Of a stretch of DNA of 64,000 bases, positions 10,232 to 19,070 are shown in pieces (the first letter of the stretch is position 1; every line of letters starts with the position of its first letter). Source of the DNA: Pseudomonas viridiflava (lineage in GTDB: Bacteria; Pseudomonadota; Gammaproteobacteria; Pseudomonadales; Pseudomonadaceae). The notes under the pieces are model-generated. The model had not been told where the DNA came from. It ran no database searches and worked only from the letters and a program-made list of their open reading frames with translations. The stretch is taken from NCBI RefSeq assembly GCF_900583165.1, contig NZ_UTKY01000071.1:1-64000 (forward strand), written 5' to 3'. The translations under genes and the position numbers were made by a program.

Positions 10232-10281
10232 TTGACAACCTGGGGAATCAATATCAATACTTCGGAATAGTCATACGACAA
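10232..10281 (+). promoter_or_regulatory. Candidate promoter and operator of the udh operon
   Basis: TTGACA (10232-10237) with AATACT 18 bases on (10256-10261), followed by TCATACGACAA (10271-10281). That last element shares the ACGACAA half-site with the palindrome before oprD, suggesting one regulator for both units. Confidence 0.35.
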
Positions 10282-10306
10282 CCTACAACAAAAAATTGGA
10301 ATCTCA

Positions 10307-11119
10307 ATGACCACCACCCCTGCTCCCTTCAACCGCCTACTCCTCACCGGTGCCGCCGGCGGGCTGGGCAAAGTCCTGCGTGAGCGCCTGCGCCCCTACG
10401 CCCAGGTGCTGCGTCTTTCCGACATCGCTAACATGGCACCGGCCCAGGCCCACGAAGAAGTGCAACCCTGCGACCTCGCTGACAAGCAAGCCGTTCACCA
10501 CCTGGTGGAAGGCGTCGACGCCATCCTGCACTTTGGTGGTGTGTCGGTGGAGCGCTCCTTTGAAGAAGTCCTAGGCGCTAATATCAGCGGTATTTTCCAT
10601 ATCTACGAAGCCGCCCGCCGCCATGGCGTCAAACGGGTGATCTTTGCCAGTTCCAATCATGTGATCGGCTTCTACAAACAGGGTGAACAACTCGACGCCC
10701 ACTCCCCGCGTCGCCCCGACAGCTACTACGGCTTGTCCAAGTCCTACGGCGAAGACATGGCCAGTTTCTACTTCGACCGCTACGGCATCGAGACCGTGAG
10801 CATCCGCATTGGCTCCTCGTTCCCCGAGCCGCAAAACCGCCGGATGATGCACACCTGGCTGAGCTTTGACGACCTCACCCAACTGCTGGAACGCGCGCTG
10901 TACACCCCCAATGTCGGCCACACCGTGGTGTATGGCATGTCGGATAACCTCGACACCTGGTGGGACAACCGCTACGCCGCGCACCTGGGTTTCGCGCCCA
11001 AGGACAACTCCGAAGTCTTCCGCGCCCAGGTCGAAGCCCAGCCGCCGGTGGCCGCCGATGACCCGGCCAAGGTTTATCAAGGCGGTGCATTCTGCGCCGC
11101 CGGGCCGTTCGGGGACTGA
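10307..11119 (+). CDS. udh: NAD-dependent uronate dehydrogenase
   Basis: 270 aa, SDR/extended-SDR fold with nucleotide-binding TGAAGGLG (residues 14-21) and catalytic Y141-x3-K145 in YGLSKSYGE; GVSVERSFEEV and IRIGSSFPEP are typical of uronate dehydrogenase. It oxidises glucuronate/galacturonate to the aldarolactone in the cytoplasm. It is the first gene of an operon with the lactonase 2 bases downstream and the TRAP transporter. The ribosome-binding site before ATG 10307 is weak. Confidence 0.92.
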   Translation: MTTTPAPFNRLLLTGAAGGLGKVLRERLRPYAQVLRLSDIANMAPAQAHEEVQPCDLADKQAVHHLVEGVDAILHFGGVSVERSFEEVLGANISGIFHIYEAARRHGVKRVIFASSNHVIGFYKQGEQLDAHSPRRPDSYYGLSKSYGEDMASFYFDRYGIETVSIRIGSSFPEPQNRRMMHTWLSFDDLTQLLERALYTPNVGHTVVYGMSDNLDTWWDNRYAAHLGFAPKDNSEVFRAQVEAQPPVAADDPAKVYQGGAFCAAGPFGD

Positions 11120-11121
11120 CC

Positions 11122-11997
11122 ATGGACGCTGAACTGATCGTCGACGCCCGCAATGCCGTGGGCGAATGCCCGGTCTGGGTGCCTGAGGAAAACGCCCTGT
11201 ATTGGGTAGACATCCCCAATGGCGGCCTGCAACGCTGGAGCGCCGCCAGCGGCCACATCGCTGCCTGGACCGCTCCGCACATGCTCGCCTGTATCGCCCG
11301 CACCGAGGCCGGCAACTGGGTCGCCGGCATGGAAACCGGTTTTTTCCAGCTCACCCCGCACAACGACGGCAGCCTCGACACCACGCTTCTGGCCGGCATC
11401 GAGCACCCACGCGACGACATGCGCCTGAACGATGGCCGCTGTGATCGCCAGGGCCGTTTCTGGGCGGGCAGCATGGTGTTGAACATGGGTTTGAATGCGG
11501 CCGAGGGCACCCTCTACCGCTACGCCTCAGGCTCGGCGCCCCAGGCCCAGCTCAACGGTTTCATCACGCTGAACGGCCTGGCCTTCAGCCCTGACGGCCG
11601 CACTATGTACGCCTCGGACTCTCACCCGTTGGTGCAGCAGATCTGGGCCTTCGACTACGACACCGACACCGGCACGCCGTCCAACCGCCGCGTGTTTGTG
11701 GACATGCACAAGTACTTGGGTCGCCCCGACGGCGCAGCCGTAGACGCCGATGGCTGCTACTGGATCTGTGCCAACGACGCCGGCCTGATCCACCGTTTCA
11801 CTCCCGAAGGACGCCTCGACCGCTCCCTCACCGTCCCCGTGAAAAAACCCACCATGTGCGCCTTTGGCGGCAGCCGCCTGGACACCTTGTTCGTCACCTC
11901 TATTCGTGATGACCACAGTGACCAGTCGCTCTCCGGCGGCGTATTTGCGCTCAACCCCGGCGTTCAAGGACTGGCCGAACCCCGCTTCACGCTCTGA
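11122..11997 (+). CDS. SMP-30/gluconolactonase-family lactone hydrolase
   Basis: 291 aa, six-bladed propeller of the SMP-30/regucalcin family. Metal-ligand regions are visible: E at VGECPVW, LNDGRCDRQGRFWAG, NGLAFSPDGRTMYASDS and RPDGAAVDADG. In this operon it most likely opens the aldarolactone made by Udh to glucarate/galactarate; the lactone specificity is inferred from context only. Confidence 0.87.
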   Translation: MDAELIVDARNAVGECPVWVPEENALYWVDIPNGGLQRWSAASGHIAAWTAPHMLACIARTEAGNWVAGMETGFFQLTPHNDGSLDTTLLAGIEHPRDDMRLNDGRCDRQGRFWAGSMVLNMGLNAAEGTLYRYASGSAPQAQLNGFITLNGLAFSPDGRTMYASDSHPLVQQIWAFDYDTDTGTPSNRRVFVDMHKYLGRPDGAAVDADGCYWICANDAGLIHRFTPEGRLDRSLTVPVKKPTMCAFGGSRLDTLFVTSIRDDHSDQSLSGGVFALNPGVQGLAEPRFTL

Positions 11998-12048
11998 CTG
12001 CATCGCTGTGCCTTGAATACAAAAATAACAAGACAGGAGACACACCCC

Positions 12049-13020
12049 ATGGACTTCAAACGCACCATGCTCGCCGCTTCACTCTTCACCCTTACCACCC
12101 TCACCAGCGCCGCCCACGCGCTGGAAATTAAATTCGCCGACATCCACCCCGCCGGCTACCCCACCGTTGTTGCCGAAGAAAACATGGGCAAAGCCCTGAC
12201 CAAAGAGAGCAATGGCGAACTGACCTTCAAGTATTTCCCGGGCGGCGTGCTGGGGTCGGAGAAAGAGGTAGTCGAACAGGCCCAGGTCGGCGCCGTCCAG
12301 ATGACCCGCGTCAGCCTCGGCATCGTCGGCCCGGTGGTACCGGATGTGAACGTGTTCAACCTGCCTTTCGTATTCCGCGATCAAGCCCACATGCGCAAGG
12401 TCATTGACGGCGAAATCGGCGACGAGATTCTCGCCAAGATCACCGACTCCGAGTTCGGCCTGGTGGCCCTGGCCTGGATGGACGGCGGCACGCGCAACCT
12501 CTACACCAAAAAACCGGTGCGCAAGATCGAAGACCTCAAGGGCATGAAGATTCGCGTGCAAGGCAACCCATTGTTCATCGAAGCCTTCAATGAAATGGGC
12601 GCCAATGGTATTGCCATGGACACCGGCGAGATCTTCAGCGCCTTGCAGACCGGGGTCATCGACGGCGCCGAAAACAACCCGCCAACCCTGCTGGAGCACA
12701 ACCACTTCCAGAACGCCAAGTACTACACCCTCACCGAGCATTTGATTTTGCCCGAGCCCATCGTGATGTCGAAAATCACCTGGAACAAACTCACCCCCGC
12801 CCAGCAAGTCATGGTGAAAAACGCAGCGAAGGCCGCCCAGGCCGACGAGCGTGTGCTGTGGGATGCCAAGTCCGCCAGCAGCGAAGCCAAGTTGAAAGCG
12901 GCGGGCGTGGAGTTCATCACCGTGGACAAAAAACCCTTCTATGACGCCACCGCGCCGGTGCGCGCCAAGTACGGTGCGGCCTACGCCGACATCATCAAGC
13001 GCATCGACGCCGTCCAGTAA
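12049..13020 (+). CDS. TRAP transporter solute-binding protein, DctP family
   Basis: 323 aa with signal peptide (LAASLFTLTTLTSAAHA). Contains the DctP signature region ending in the RVQGNPLFIEAFNEMGA segment, whose Arg binds the substrate carboxylate, and GEIFSALQTGVIDGAENNP. Start chosen at ATG 12049 because AGGAGA lies 8 bases upstream; the longer frame from 12013 has no such site. Periplasmic receptor, probably for hexuronate or aldarate, working with DctQ and DctM. Confidence 0.92.
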   Translation: MDFKRTMLAASLFTLTTLTSAAHALEIKFADIHPAGYPTVVAEENMGKALTKESNGELTFKYFPGGVLGSEKEVVEQAQVGAVQMTRVSLGIVGPVVPDVNVFNLPFVFRDQAHMRKVIDGEIGDEILAKITDSEFGLVALAWMDGGTRNLYTKKPVRKIEDLKGMKIRVQGNPLFIEAFNEMGANGIAMDTGEIFSALQTGVIDGAENNPPTLLEHNHFQNAKYYTLTEHLILPEPIVMSKITWNKLTPAQQVMVKNAAKAAQADERVLWDAKSASSEAKLKAAGVEFITVDKKPFYDATAPVRAKYGAAYADIIKRIDAVQ

Positions 13021-13095
13021 CGCTCCCCTTCCCTAGCAAGGCCCGGCGCGGTCAGCTGCTCGTGTAGAGCGCCGCGCCCGGTTACGGTGAACGCC

Positions 13096-13623
13096 ATGAA
13101 GAATTTAGTGTTACGCATCAACGACCGCATTTACATGACCTGCATCTGGGTCGCCGGCCTCTCGGTATTGGGGGTTGCGCTGATCATCCCCTGGGGCATC
13201 TTCGCCCGCTACATCCTCGGCACCGGCTCCAGCTGGCCGGAGCCCACCGCCATCCTGCTGATGCTGGTATTTACCTTTATCGGCGCCGCCGCCAGCTACC
13301 GTGCCGGTGCGCACATGTCGGTGGCGATGATCACCGACCGCTTGCCGCCACAACAGCGGCGCATCGTCGGGATTTTCTCCCAATTACTGATGGCGACCAT
13401 CTGCCTGTTCATGACCATTTGGGGCAGCAAGCTGTGCCTGTCCACTTGGAACCAGTTCATGAGCGCCATCCCCACCCTGCGCGTCGGCATTACTTATATG
13501 CCGATCCCGATTGGCGGGCTGTTGACCCTGGTCTTCGTGCTGGAAAAACTCCTGCTCGGCGACCAAAGCCAGCGCCGTGTGGTGCGTTTTGACCTGGTTG
13601 AAGAAAGCGAAGGGGCTGCCTGA
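13096..13623 (+). CDS. TRAP transporter small membrane subunit, DctQ family
   Basis: 175 aa with four hydrophobic segments, the usual size and topology of DctQ. The motif SSWPEPTAILLMLVFTFIGAA is split here by its membrane helix and is typical of the sugar-acid type. ATG 13096 has GGTGA 6 bases upstream; an in-frame GTG at 13087 is an alternative. The stop is one base before the dctM ATG. Confidence 0.87.
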   Translation: MKNLVLRINDRIYMTCIWVAGLSVLGVALIIPWGIFARYILGTGSSWPEPTAILLMLVFTFIGAAASYRAGAHMSVAMITDRLPPQQRRIVGIFSQLLMATICLFMTIWGSKLCLSTWNQFMSAIPTLRVGITYMPIPIGGLLTLVFVLEKLLLGDQSQRRVVRFDLVEESEGAA

Positions 13624-13624
13624 T

Positions 13625-14905
13625 ATGGACGCATTGATTTTGTTGGGCAGTTTTATTGCGTTGATCCTGATCGGCATGCCGGTGGCCTACGCCCTGGGAT
13701 TGTCGGCGCTGATTGGCGCGTGGTGGATCGACATTCCGTTCCAGGCCCTGATGATTCAGGTGGCCGGCGGGGTGAACAAGTTTTCGCTGATGGCGATTCC
13801 GTTCTTTGTATTGGCCGGGGCGATCATGGCCGAGGGCGGCATGTCGCGGCGGCTGGTGGCATTTGCCGGGGTGCTGGTGGGCTTTGTGCGCGGCGGCCTG
13901 TCGTTGGTGAACATCATGGCCTCGACATTTTTTGGTGCGATCTCAGGGTCATCGGTGGCCGATACCGCTTCGGTGGGCTCGGTGCTGATCCCGGAAATGG
14001 AACGCCGAGGCTATCCTCGGGAGTTTGCGACCGCCGTGACCATCAGCGGCTCGGTGCAGGCCTTGTTGACGCCGCCCAGCCACAACTCGGTGCTCTACTC
14101 CCTGGCGGCCGGCGGTACCGTTTCCATCGCCTCGCTGTTCATGGCCGGCGTGGTACCGGGGTTGCTGATGAGCGCGTGCCTGATGGTGCTGTGCCTGATC
14201 TTCGCGAAGAAGCGCGACTACCCCAAGGGCGAAGTCATCCCCCTCAAGCAGGCACTGAAAATCTGCGCCGACGCGCTGTGGGGTTTGATGGCGATGGTGA
14301 TCATCCTCGGCGGCATTCTGTCGGGCATCTTCACGGCGACCGAGTCTGCCGCGATTGCGGTGCTGTGGGCATTCTTTGTGACCATGTTCATCTACCGCGA
14401 CTACAAGTGGAGCGAGCTACCCAAGCTGATGCACCGCACGGTGCGCACTATTTCCATCGTGATGATCCTGATCGCCTTCGCCGCCAGCTTCGGCTACATC
14501 ATGACCCTGATGCAGATTCCGGCGAAGATCACTACGCTGTTCCTGACCCTCTCGGACAACCGCTACGTGATCCTGATGTGCATCAACGCCATGTTGTTGC
14601 TGCTGGGCACGGTGATGGACATGGCGCCGCTGATCTTGATCCTGACGCCGATTTTGTTGCCGGTGGTGCTGGGTATCGGCGTCGACCCGGTGCACTTTGG
14701 CATGATCATGCTGGTGAACCTGGGCATCGGGCTGATTACCCCACCGGTGGGTGCGGTGCTGTTCGTGGGCGCGGCGGTGGGCAAGGTGAGTATCGAGAAG
14801 ACCGTGAAGGCGTTGCTGCCGTTTTATGGGGTGTTGTTTTTGGTGTTGATTGCGGTGACCTATATTCCGGCGCTGTCGCTGTGGCTGCCGGGTTTGGTCC
14901 TGTAA
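13625..14905 (+). CDS. TRAP transporter large membrane subunit, DctM family
   Basis: 426 aa, about twelve transmembrane segments, with DctM signatures (GGVNKFSLMAIPFFVLAG; ISGSSVADTASVGSVLIPEM; GLITPPVGAVLFVG). Catalytic channel subunit using a sodium gradient. ATG 13625 follows the dctQ stop (TGATATG) with AAGGGG upstream. The longer frame back to 13577 lies within dctQ and is rejected. Confidence 0.93.
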   Translation: MDALILLGSFIALILIGMPVAYALGLSALIGAWWIDIPFQALMIQVAGGVNKFSLMAIPFFVLAGAIMAEGGMSRRLVAFAGVLVGFVRGGLSLVNIMASTFFGAISGSSVADTASVGSVLIPEMERRGYPREFATAVTISGSVQALLTPPSHNSVLYSLAAGGTVSIASLFMAGVVPGLLMSACLMVLCLIFAKKRDYPKGEVIPLKQALKICADALWGLMAMVIILGGILSGIFTATESAAIAVLWAFFVTMFIYRDYKWSELPKLMHRTVRTISIVMILIAFAASFGYIMTLMQIPAKITTLFLTLSDNRYVILMCINAMLLLLGTVMDMAPLILILTPILLPVVLGIGVDPVHFGMIMLVNLGIGLITPPVGAVLFVGAAVGKVSIEKTVKALLPFYGVLFLVLIAVTYIPALSLWLPGLVL

Positions 14906-14932
14906 ACCCTATTGATCAGACAATGAGGATCA

Positions 14933-15025
14933 AATGTGGGAGGGGGCTTGCCCCCGATGGCAGTGGGTCAGTAACAGATATTTTGACTGACCCACTGCCA
15001 TCGGGGGCAAGCCCCCTCCCACATT
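14933..15025. repeat. REPIN with long complementary spacer
   Basis: Canonical REPs on both sides; the spacer also pairs (GGCAGTGGGTCAGT with ACTGACCCACTGCC), so the whole unit can form one near-continuous hairpin. Separates dctM from the mutarotase gene. Confidence 0.93.
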
Positions 15026-15067
15026 TTGAACTCCGGTGTTTGTTCTATTTTCATATGGCGGGACATC

Positions 15068-15928
15068 ATGTCTTCAGACCTCATTGAACTGCGCGATCAG
15101 CTTACTCGCCTCACCCTTGCCCCAGCCGTGGGCGGCAGTATCGCCAACTGGTATGTCCTCGCTACCGGCCAACCGTTGCTGCGCCACAACAATGAACACG
15201 CTCACCTTCCGGGCAAGCTCGGTTGCTACCCCCTCGCCCCATGGTCCAACCGCATCGCCAACGGCGGCTTCGACAACCCCGACGGCTGGCTGGCGTTGAC
15301 ACCCAATAGCCCCACCGACCCTCTGCCGATCCACGGCTCGGCCTGGCAACAGCCATGGCAAGTGGTCAGCCAATCGGCGAATGAAGCGGTGCTTGAGGTG
15401 GTGTGTGATACACCGTTTGCCTATCGTGCCGAACAGCGGTTTCGCTTGAATAACGGTGAGTTGAGCATCACTTTGCGGGTGACCCATCTGGCGGAAAATC
15501 CCGCCTGGCATGGGTTGGGTTTGCACCCTTATTTCCCACGCACAGCCGGCACTCGCTTACAGGCCAAGGCACCCCAGGTGTGGCTGAGCGATGCGGCCAA
15601 GCTGCCCACCGGCTTGGTGCCTGTGCCGGAGGAATGGGACTTCCAGCAGCTCAAATCCCTACCAGAGCGCTTGGTAGACAATGGGTTTTTCCAGTGGGAT
15701 GGGCATTGTGTGATCGAACAGCCGGAGCTGGGATACACATTGGAATGCCAGGCCAGCGGCGCGGATTACTTCCTGTTGTTCTGCCCGCCGGGGCTTGGGT
15801 TCTTTTGTGTTGAGCCGGTGACTCATCCGGTGAATGCTCACCACCTGCCCGGCAGGCCTGGCCTCAAGCTATTGGAACAAGGCCAGTCAACCCACCTCGA
15901 ATTCAACCTGAAATACAGCCCTCTGTAG
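15068..15928 (+). CDS. Aldose 1-epimerase family protein
   Basis: 286 aa of the galactose mutarotase-like superfamily: GCYPLAPWSNRIANG near the N-terminus, HGSAWQQPW with the catalytic-site His, and GLGLHPYF. It probably interconverts anomers of the sugar acid or sugar used by the upstream operon (Udh acts on one anomer), though its substrate is not proven. The ATG at 15068 is preferred over an upstream frame beginning in the REPIN. The TAG stop is supplied by the following repeat. Confidence 0.82.
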   Translation: MSSDLIELRDQLTRLTLAPAVGGSIANWYVLATGQPLLRHNNEHAHLPGKLGCYPLAPWSNRIANGGFDNPDGWLALTPNSPTDPLPIHGSAWQQPWQVVSQSANEAVLEVVCDTPFAYRAEQRFRLNNGELSITLRVTHLAENPAWHGLGLHPYFPRTAGTRLQAKAPQVWLSDAAKLPTGLVPVPEEWDFQQLKSLPERLVDNGFFQWDGHCVIEQPELGYTLECQASGADYFLLFCPPGLGFFCVEPVTHPVNAHHLPGRPGLKLLEQGQSTHLEFNLKYSPL

Positions 15929-16023
15929 GAGCGAGCTTGCTCGCGAAAAACCTGAGAACACCGCGGGGAGCCAGGCTGCCCGCGTTATCGTTAACGATCT
16001 TCGCGAGCAAGCTCGCTCCTACA
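15924..16023. repeat. REP pair of a third class
   Basis: TGTAGGAGCGAGCTTGCTCG and its exact inverse ~75 bases later. The first copy overlaps the stop codon of the mutarotase gene. Confidence 0.9.
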
Positions 16024-16039
16024 AGTAATTGCGCCTATC

Positions 16040-17185
16040 TCAGGGTGGGCTGTTTTTAAGGCGCCCTGCGGTATCAATACTCACCACCACCGACAACCCC
16101 GGCCGCAACCGCTCGCTCTCGGCCTGATCCGGGTCCACCGTAATCCGCACCGGTACCCGCTGCGCAATCTTCACAAAGTTGCCCGTGGCGTTGTCTGCCT
16201 GCAACAAGCTGAACTCCGACCCGGTGGCCGGCGAAATATGCTGCACCGTGCCGTGAAACTTGCGGTGGTTCAGGGCATCCACGGTGAAGGTCACCGGCTG
16301 GCCGACCTGCACGTTGTCCATCTGGGTTTCCTTCATATTCGCGATCACCCACAGCTGCGGCGGCACTAACGCCATCAGCTGCGCGCCGGAGTTGACGTAG
16401 GCGCCGAGGCGAACGCCGATCTGCCCCAACTGACCATCACGGGGCGCGGTGATGCGGGTGTTCGACAGGTCGATACGCGCCAGCTCCACCGCTGCATCGG
16501 CACTGGCCACCGCCGCTTCCAGGGAGCCACGGTTGACGATCACCGTTTGCAAATCCTGCCGGGCGATTTCCAGGCTGGCCTGGGCTTGGGCCACGGCCGC
16601 GACGGTTTGTGCATTGGCCGCCCGGGTCACGTCCAGCTCGCGCCTGGACACCGAACCGTCGCTGATCAACTCTTCATTGCGACGCAGGTCGGCGGTGCTT
16701 TTGCGTGCCTGCGCCTGGCTGTCCGCCAACGCCGCCTGGCGCAACTTGATGGTGGCTTCGGCACTGTTGCGTTGCTGCACCACATTGGCCAATGACGCCT
16801 TTTGCACCGCCAGTTGCGCCAGGGCCTGGTCCAGGCGCTGCTTGTAGATACGGTCATCGAGGCGCACCAGCAGGTCGCCGGTCTTCACGTGCTGGAAGTC
16901 CTGCACCGGCACTTCAAACACATAGCCCGCCAGTTGCGGCCCGATGATCGTGACCTGCCCGCGAACCAACGCGTTTTCAGTGGTTTCTACCGCACTGCTG
17001 AAGGGAGGCAGTTGCCAGGCATACAGCACGATTAGCACACCGACGATGGCAATCGCGGCAAAGCCCAGGGACGAGATAATCCGCACCCGCAAGGGCCGCA
17101 GCTCGGTGGGCACGGCGCCCGGCGGAGTGCTGCCTTCGGGGGTGGAGGCGATGGCGGTGGTGGTCGTGGTGGAAGGTTCGGTCAT
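16040..17185 (-). CDS. EmrA/HlyD-type membrane fusion protein
   Basis: 381 aa. Cytoplasmic N-terminus, one transmembrane helix (~residues 36-55), the beta-barrel/lipoyl region (RGQVTIIGPQLAGYV), a long alpha-helical hairpin (~105-215) and the second lipoyl half (NTRITAPRDGQLGQIGVRLG). Periplasmic adaptor for the MFS pump encoded just upstream in the same operon; ATGA overlap at 17182-17185. No outer-membrane factor gene is adjacent. Confidence 0.9.
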   Translation of the reverse strand: MTEPSTTTTTAIASTPEGSTPPGAVPTELRPLRVRIISSLGFAAIAIVGVLIVLYAWQLPPFSSAVETTENALVRGQVTIIGPQLAGYVFEVPVQDFQHVKTGDLLVRLDDRIYKQRLDQALAQLAVQKASLANVVQQRNSAEATIKLRQAALADSQAQARKSTADLRRNEELISDGSVSRRELDVTRAANAQTVAAVAQAQASLEIARQDLQTVIVNRGSLEAAVASADAAVELARIDLSNTRITAPRDGQLGQIGVRLGAYVNSGAQLMALVPPQLWVIANMKETQMDNVQVGQPVTFTVDALNHRKFHGTVQHISPATGSEFSLLQADNATGNFVKIAQRVPVRITVDPDQAESERLRPGLSVVVSIDTAGRLKNSPP

Positions 17186-18825
17186 TGAGGTGCGCCGCTG
17201 GGTTGAACGGGAGTGGCTGCTTTAGTGGTGCTCATCAGCCACAGACTGCGGATAAAGATCCAGATCATGGTCAGCATCGCGATAATCGCGATCAGCATAA
17301 AGACATCGTTGTAGGCCATTACATTCGCTTCACGGGTAGCCGCCGTGGCCAGGCTGCGGATACCCATCAGGTTGCGCAGCTCGGGGTCGGCGATCACGCC
17401 GCCATAGGCCGAGCCACCGCTGCTCACCCGCGCGGCCACACGCGGGTCGAGCAAGGTGAGATGTTCGACGATCATGCTGGAATGGAATTTCTCCCGCACG
17501 ATCTGGAACGTGCCCAGTAACGCGGCGCCAATCAAGCCGCCGAGGTTTTGGCAAATACCGAACATCACCGAAAAACTCACCAGGTTGCGCGGGTTGGCCA
17601 GCACGTTCTTGGTGCCCAGCACCATGGTCGGCCCCAGGAAGAACGTACCGCCGAAGCCTAGCAGGAACTGGCTGATATACAGGTTTTGCGGGCGGGTCAG
17701 GTTGCTGGAAAAGCTGTCCATCACAGAGCCGGTGGCCATCAGTGCCAGGGAAATCACCAGCGGCATCAGCAGGTGCGCCGGGTTGATGGTCAACGCGCTG
17801 ACCACCAGCCCCGCAATCGCCCCGGCCAGCATCACCACGTACAGCGTGTGCATCTGCTGGTAACTCATATTCAGCACCTGCATAAACCCCACCGCGCCGG
17901 TGGACTGCTCGGACAGCACCATACGAATCAGGATTACTGCCAGCGCCAGGCGAATCATGGTGCCGCTGCCCAGCCAACGGGTCATCAGCATCGGGTTGGT
18001 GCGGTTATGCTCGATGGCCAGGCCAGCCATGATCAATACCAGGGAGCAGGCCGAGGCCACGCCGATCCACGGGGCTTCGAGCCACCAATCGATACGGCCC
18101 AGGGACAGCACTGCGCACAGCAGCGCCACGCCGGTGGCGAGTATGGCGAAGGTGAGGAAGTCGAGTTTCTCAAAGGTCTTGAAGCGGTCGCCCGGCGGTA
18201 GTTTGAGCAGGAACACGCAACCCAGGCAGATCAGCGCCATGCCCAGTTCGAACAGGTACAAGCCGCGCCATTCGGCGATTTGCAGCAAATCTTCAGAAAA
18301 CAATCGCGCCAGCGGCAACGCCAACTGCGCCGTACCCAGGCCCAGCACCAACGCCTTCAAACGCCATTTGGCCGGAAACGCCTGGATCATGTAGTACAAG
18401 CCCAACGAGCTCAGTGCCGCCCCCACCATGCCGTGGGCCGCCCGTACCGCAATCGCCGAGCTGAGGTCGTTGACGAACAAATGCCCGAAGGTCACCAGCG
18501 CATACAGCACCAAAAACACCTCGGTAAACGCCCGCAGGCCGAACTGCTGACGAAACTTCACCAGCAACAGGTTCATGCACACGTTGGTCATCACATAGGC
18601 GGCGGGCAGCCAGGCCATTTCGGCGGTGGTCGCGCCCAGCGCGCCTTGCAGGTATTGCAGGTTGGCGATCACCAGCGCATTGCCCAGGCCGCCGGTGATT
18701 GCCACCAACACGCCGACCATCGCAAACAGCCAGCGCTTGTACGTCGGGTGCAAAGGCGTGGACGGCGAACCGGGCAGGTTCGGTCGCTCGTGGGGCTCCC
18801 AGGCTCGGGGAGTGTATTTGTTCAT
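17182..18825 (-). CDS. DHA2-family MFS exporter, EmrB-like
   Basis: 547 aa with about 14 transmembrane segments, as in EmrB/QacA drug:H+ antiporters. The first helices with TAEMAWLPAAYVMTNVCMNLL resemble the conserved motif-D1 region of the DHA2 family. It would export hydrophobic or amphipathic compounds in partnership with the downstream adaptor. Substrate unknown. First gene of a two-gene operon; no regulator gene lies beside it. Confidence 0.9.
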   Translation of the reverse strand: MNKYTPRAWEPHERPNLPGSPSTPLHPTYKRWLFAMVGVLVAITGGLGNALVIANLQYLQGALGATTAEMAWLPAAYVMTNVCMNLLLVKFRQQFGLRAFTEVFLVLYALVTFGHLFVNDLSSAIAVRAAHGMVGAALSSLGLYYMIQAFPAKWRLKALVLGLGTAQLALPLARLFSEDLLQIAEWRGLYLFELGMALICLGCVFLLKLPPGDRFKTFEKLDFLTFAILATGVALLCAVLSLGRIDWWLEAPWIGVASACSLVLIMAGLAIEHNRTNPMLMTRWLGSGTMIRLALAVILIRMVLSEQSTGAVGFMQVLNMSYQQMHTLYVVMLAGAIAGLVVSALTINPAHLLMPLVISLALMATGSVMDSFSSNLTRPQNLYISQFLLGFGGTFFLGPTMVLGTKNVLANPRNLVSFSVMFGICQNLGGLIGAALLGTFQIVREKFHSSMIVEHLTLLDPRVAARVSSGGSAYGGVIADPELRNLMGIRSLATAATREANVMAYNDVFMLIAIIAMLTMIWIFIRSLWLMSTTKAATPVQPSGAPQ

Positions 18826-18948
18826 TCAATGACCTAGATGACCCGACGGGGGATGTCGGTAAAACCATACTCAGAGAGTAGTAAACCTGAGGGGAGTTCA
18901 TCTTGCCATCTTGAGGGTACAAATGATCTCTCTGCTAGACACAGTCAA

Positions 18949-19041
18949 AATGTGGGAGGGGGCTTGCCCCCGATGAGGGAGTGTCATTTGATATACCTGT
19001 GTCTGACACACCGCCATCGGGGGCAAGCCCCCTCCCACATT
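18949..19041. repeat. REPIN
   Basis: Canonical REPs flanking a spacer with GTGTCAT / CTGACAC. Lies upstream of the exporter operon and downstream of the SLC13 gene. Confidence 0.92.
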
Positions 19042-19070
19042 TGGATCTCCTGTTTATTTGAGAGGGTATT

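Noticed and set aside
13720-15087. 455-codon plus-strand frame across dctM
   Set aside because: Out-of-frame shadow of dctM (HDGRGRH-type composition) that runs through the REPIN.
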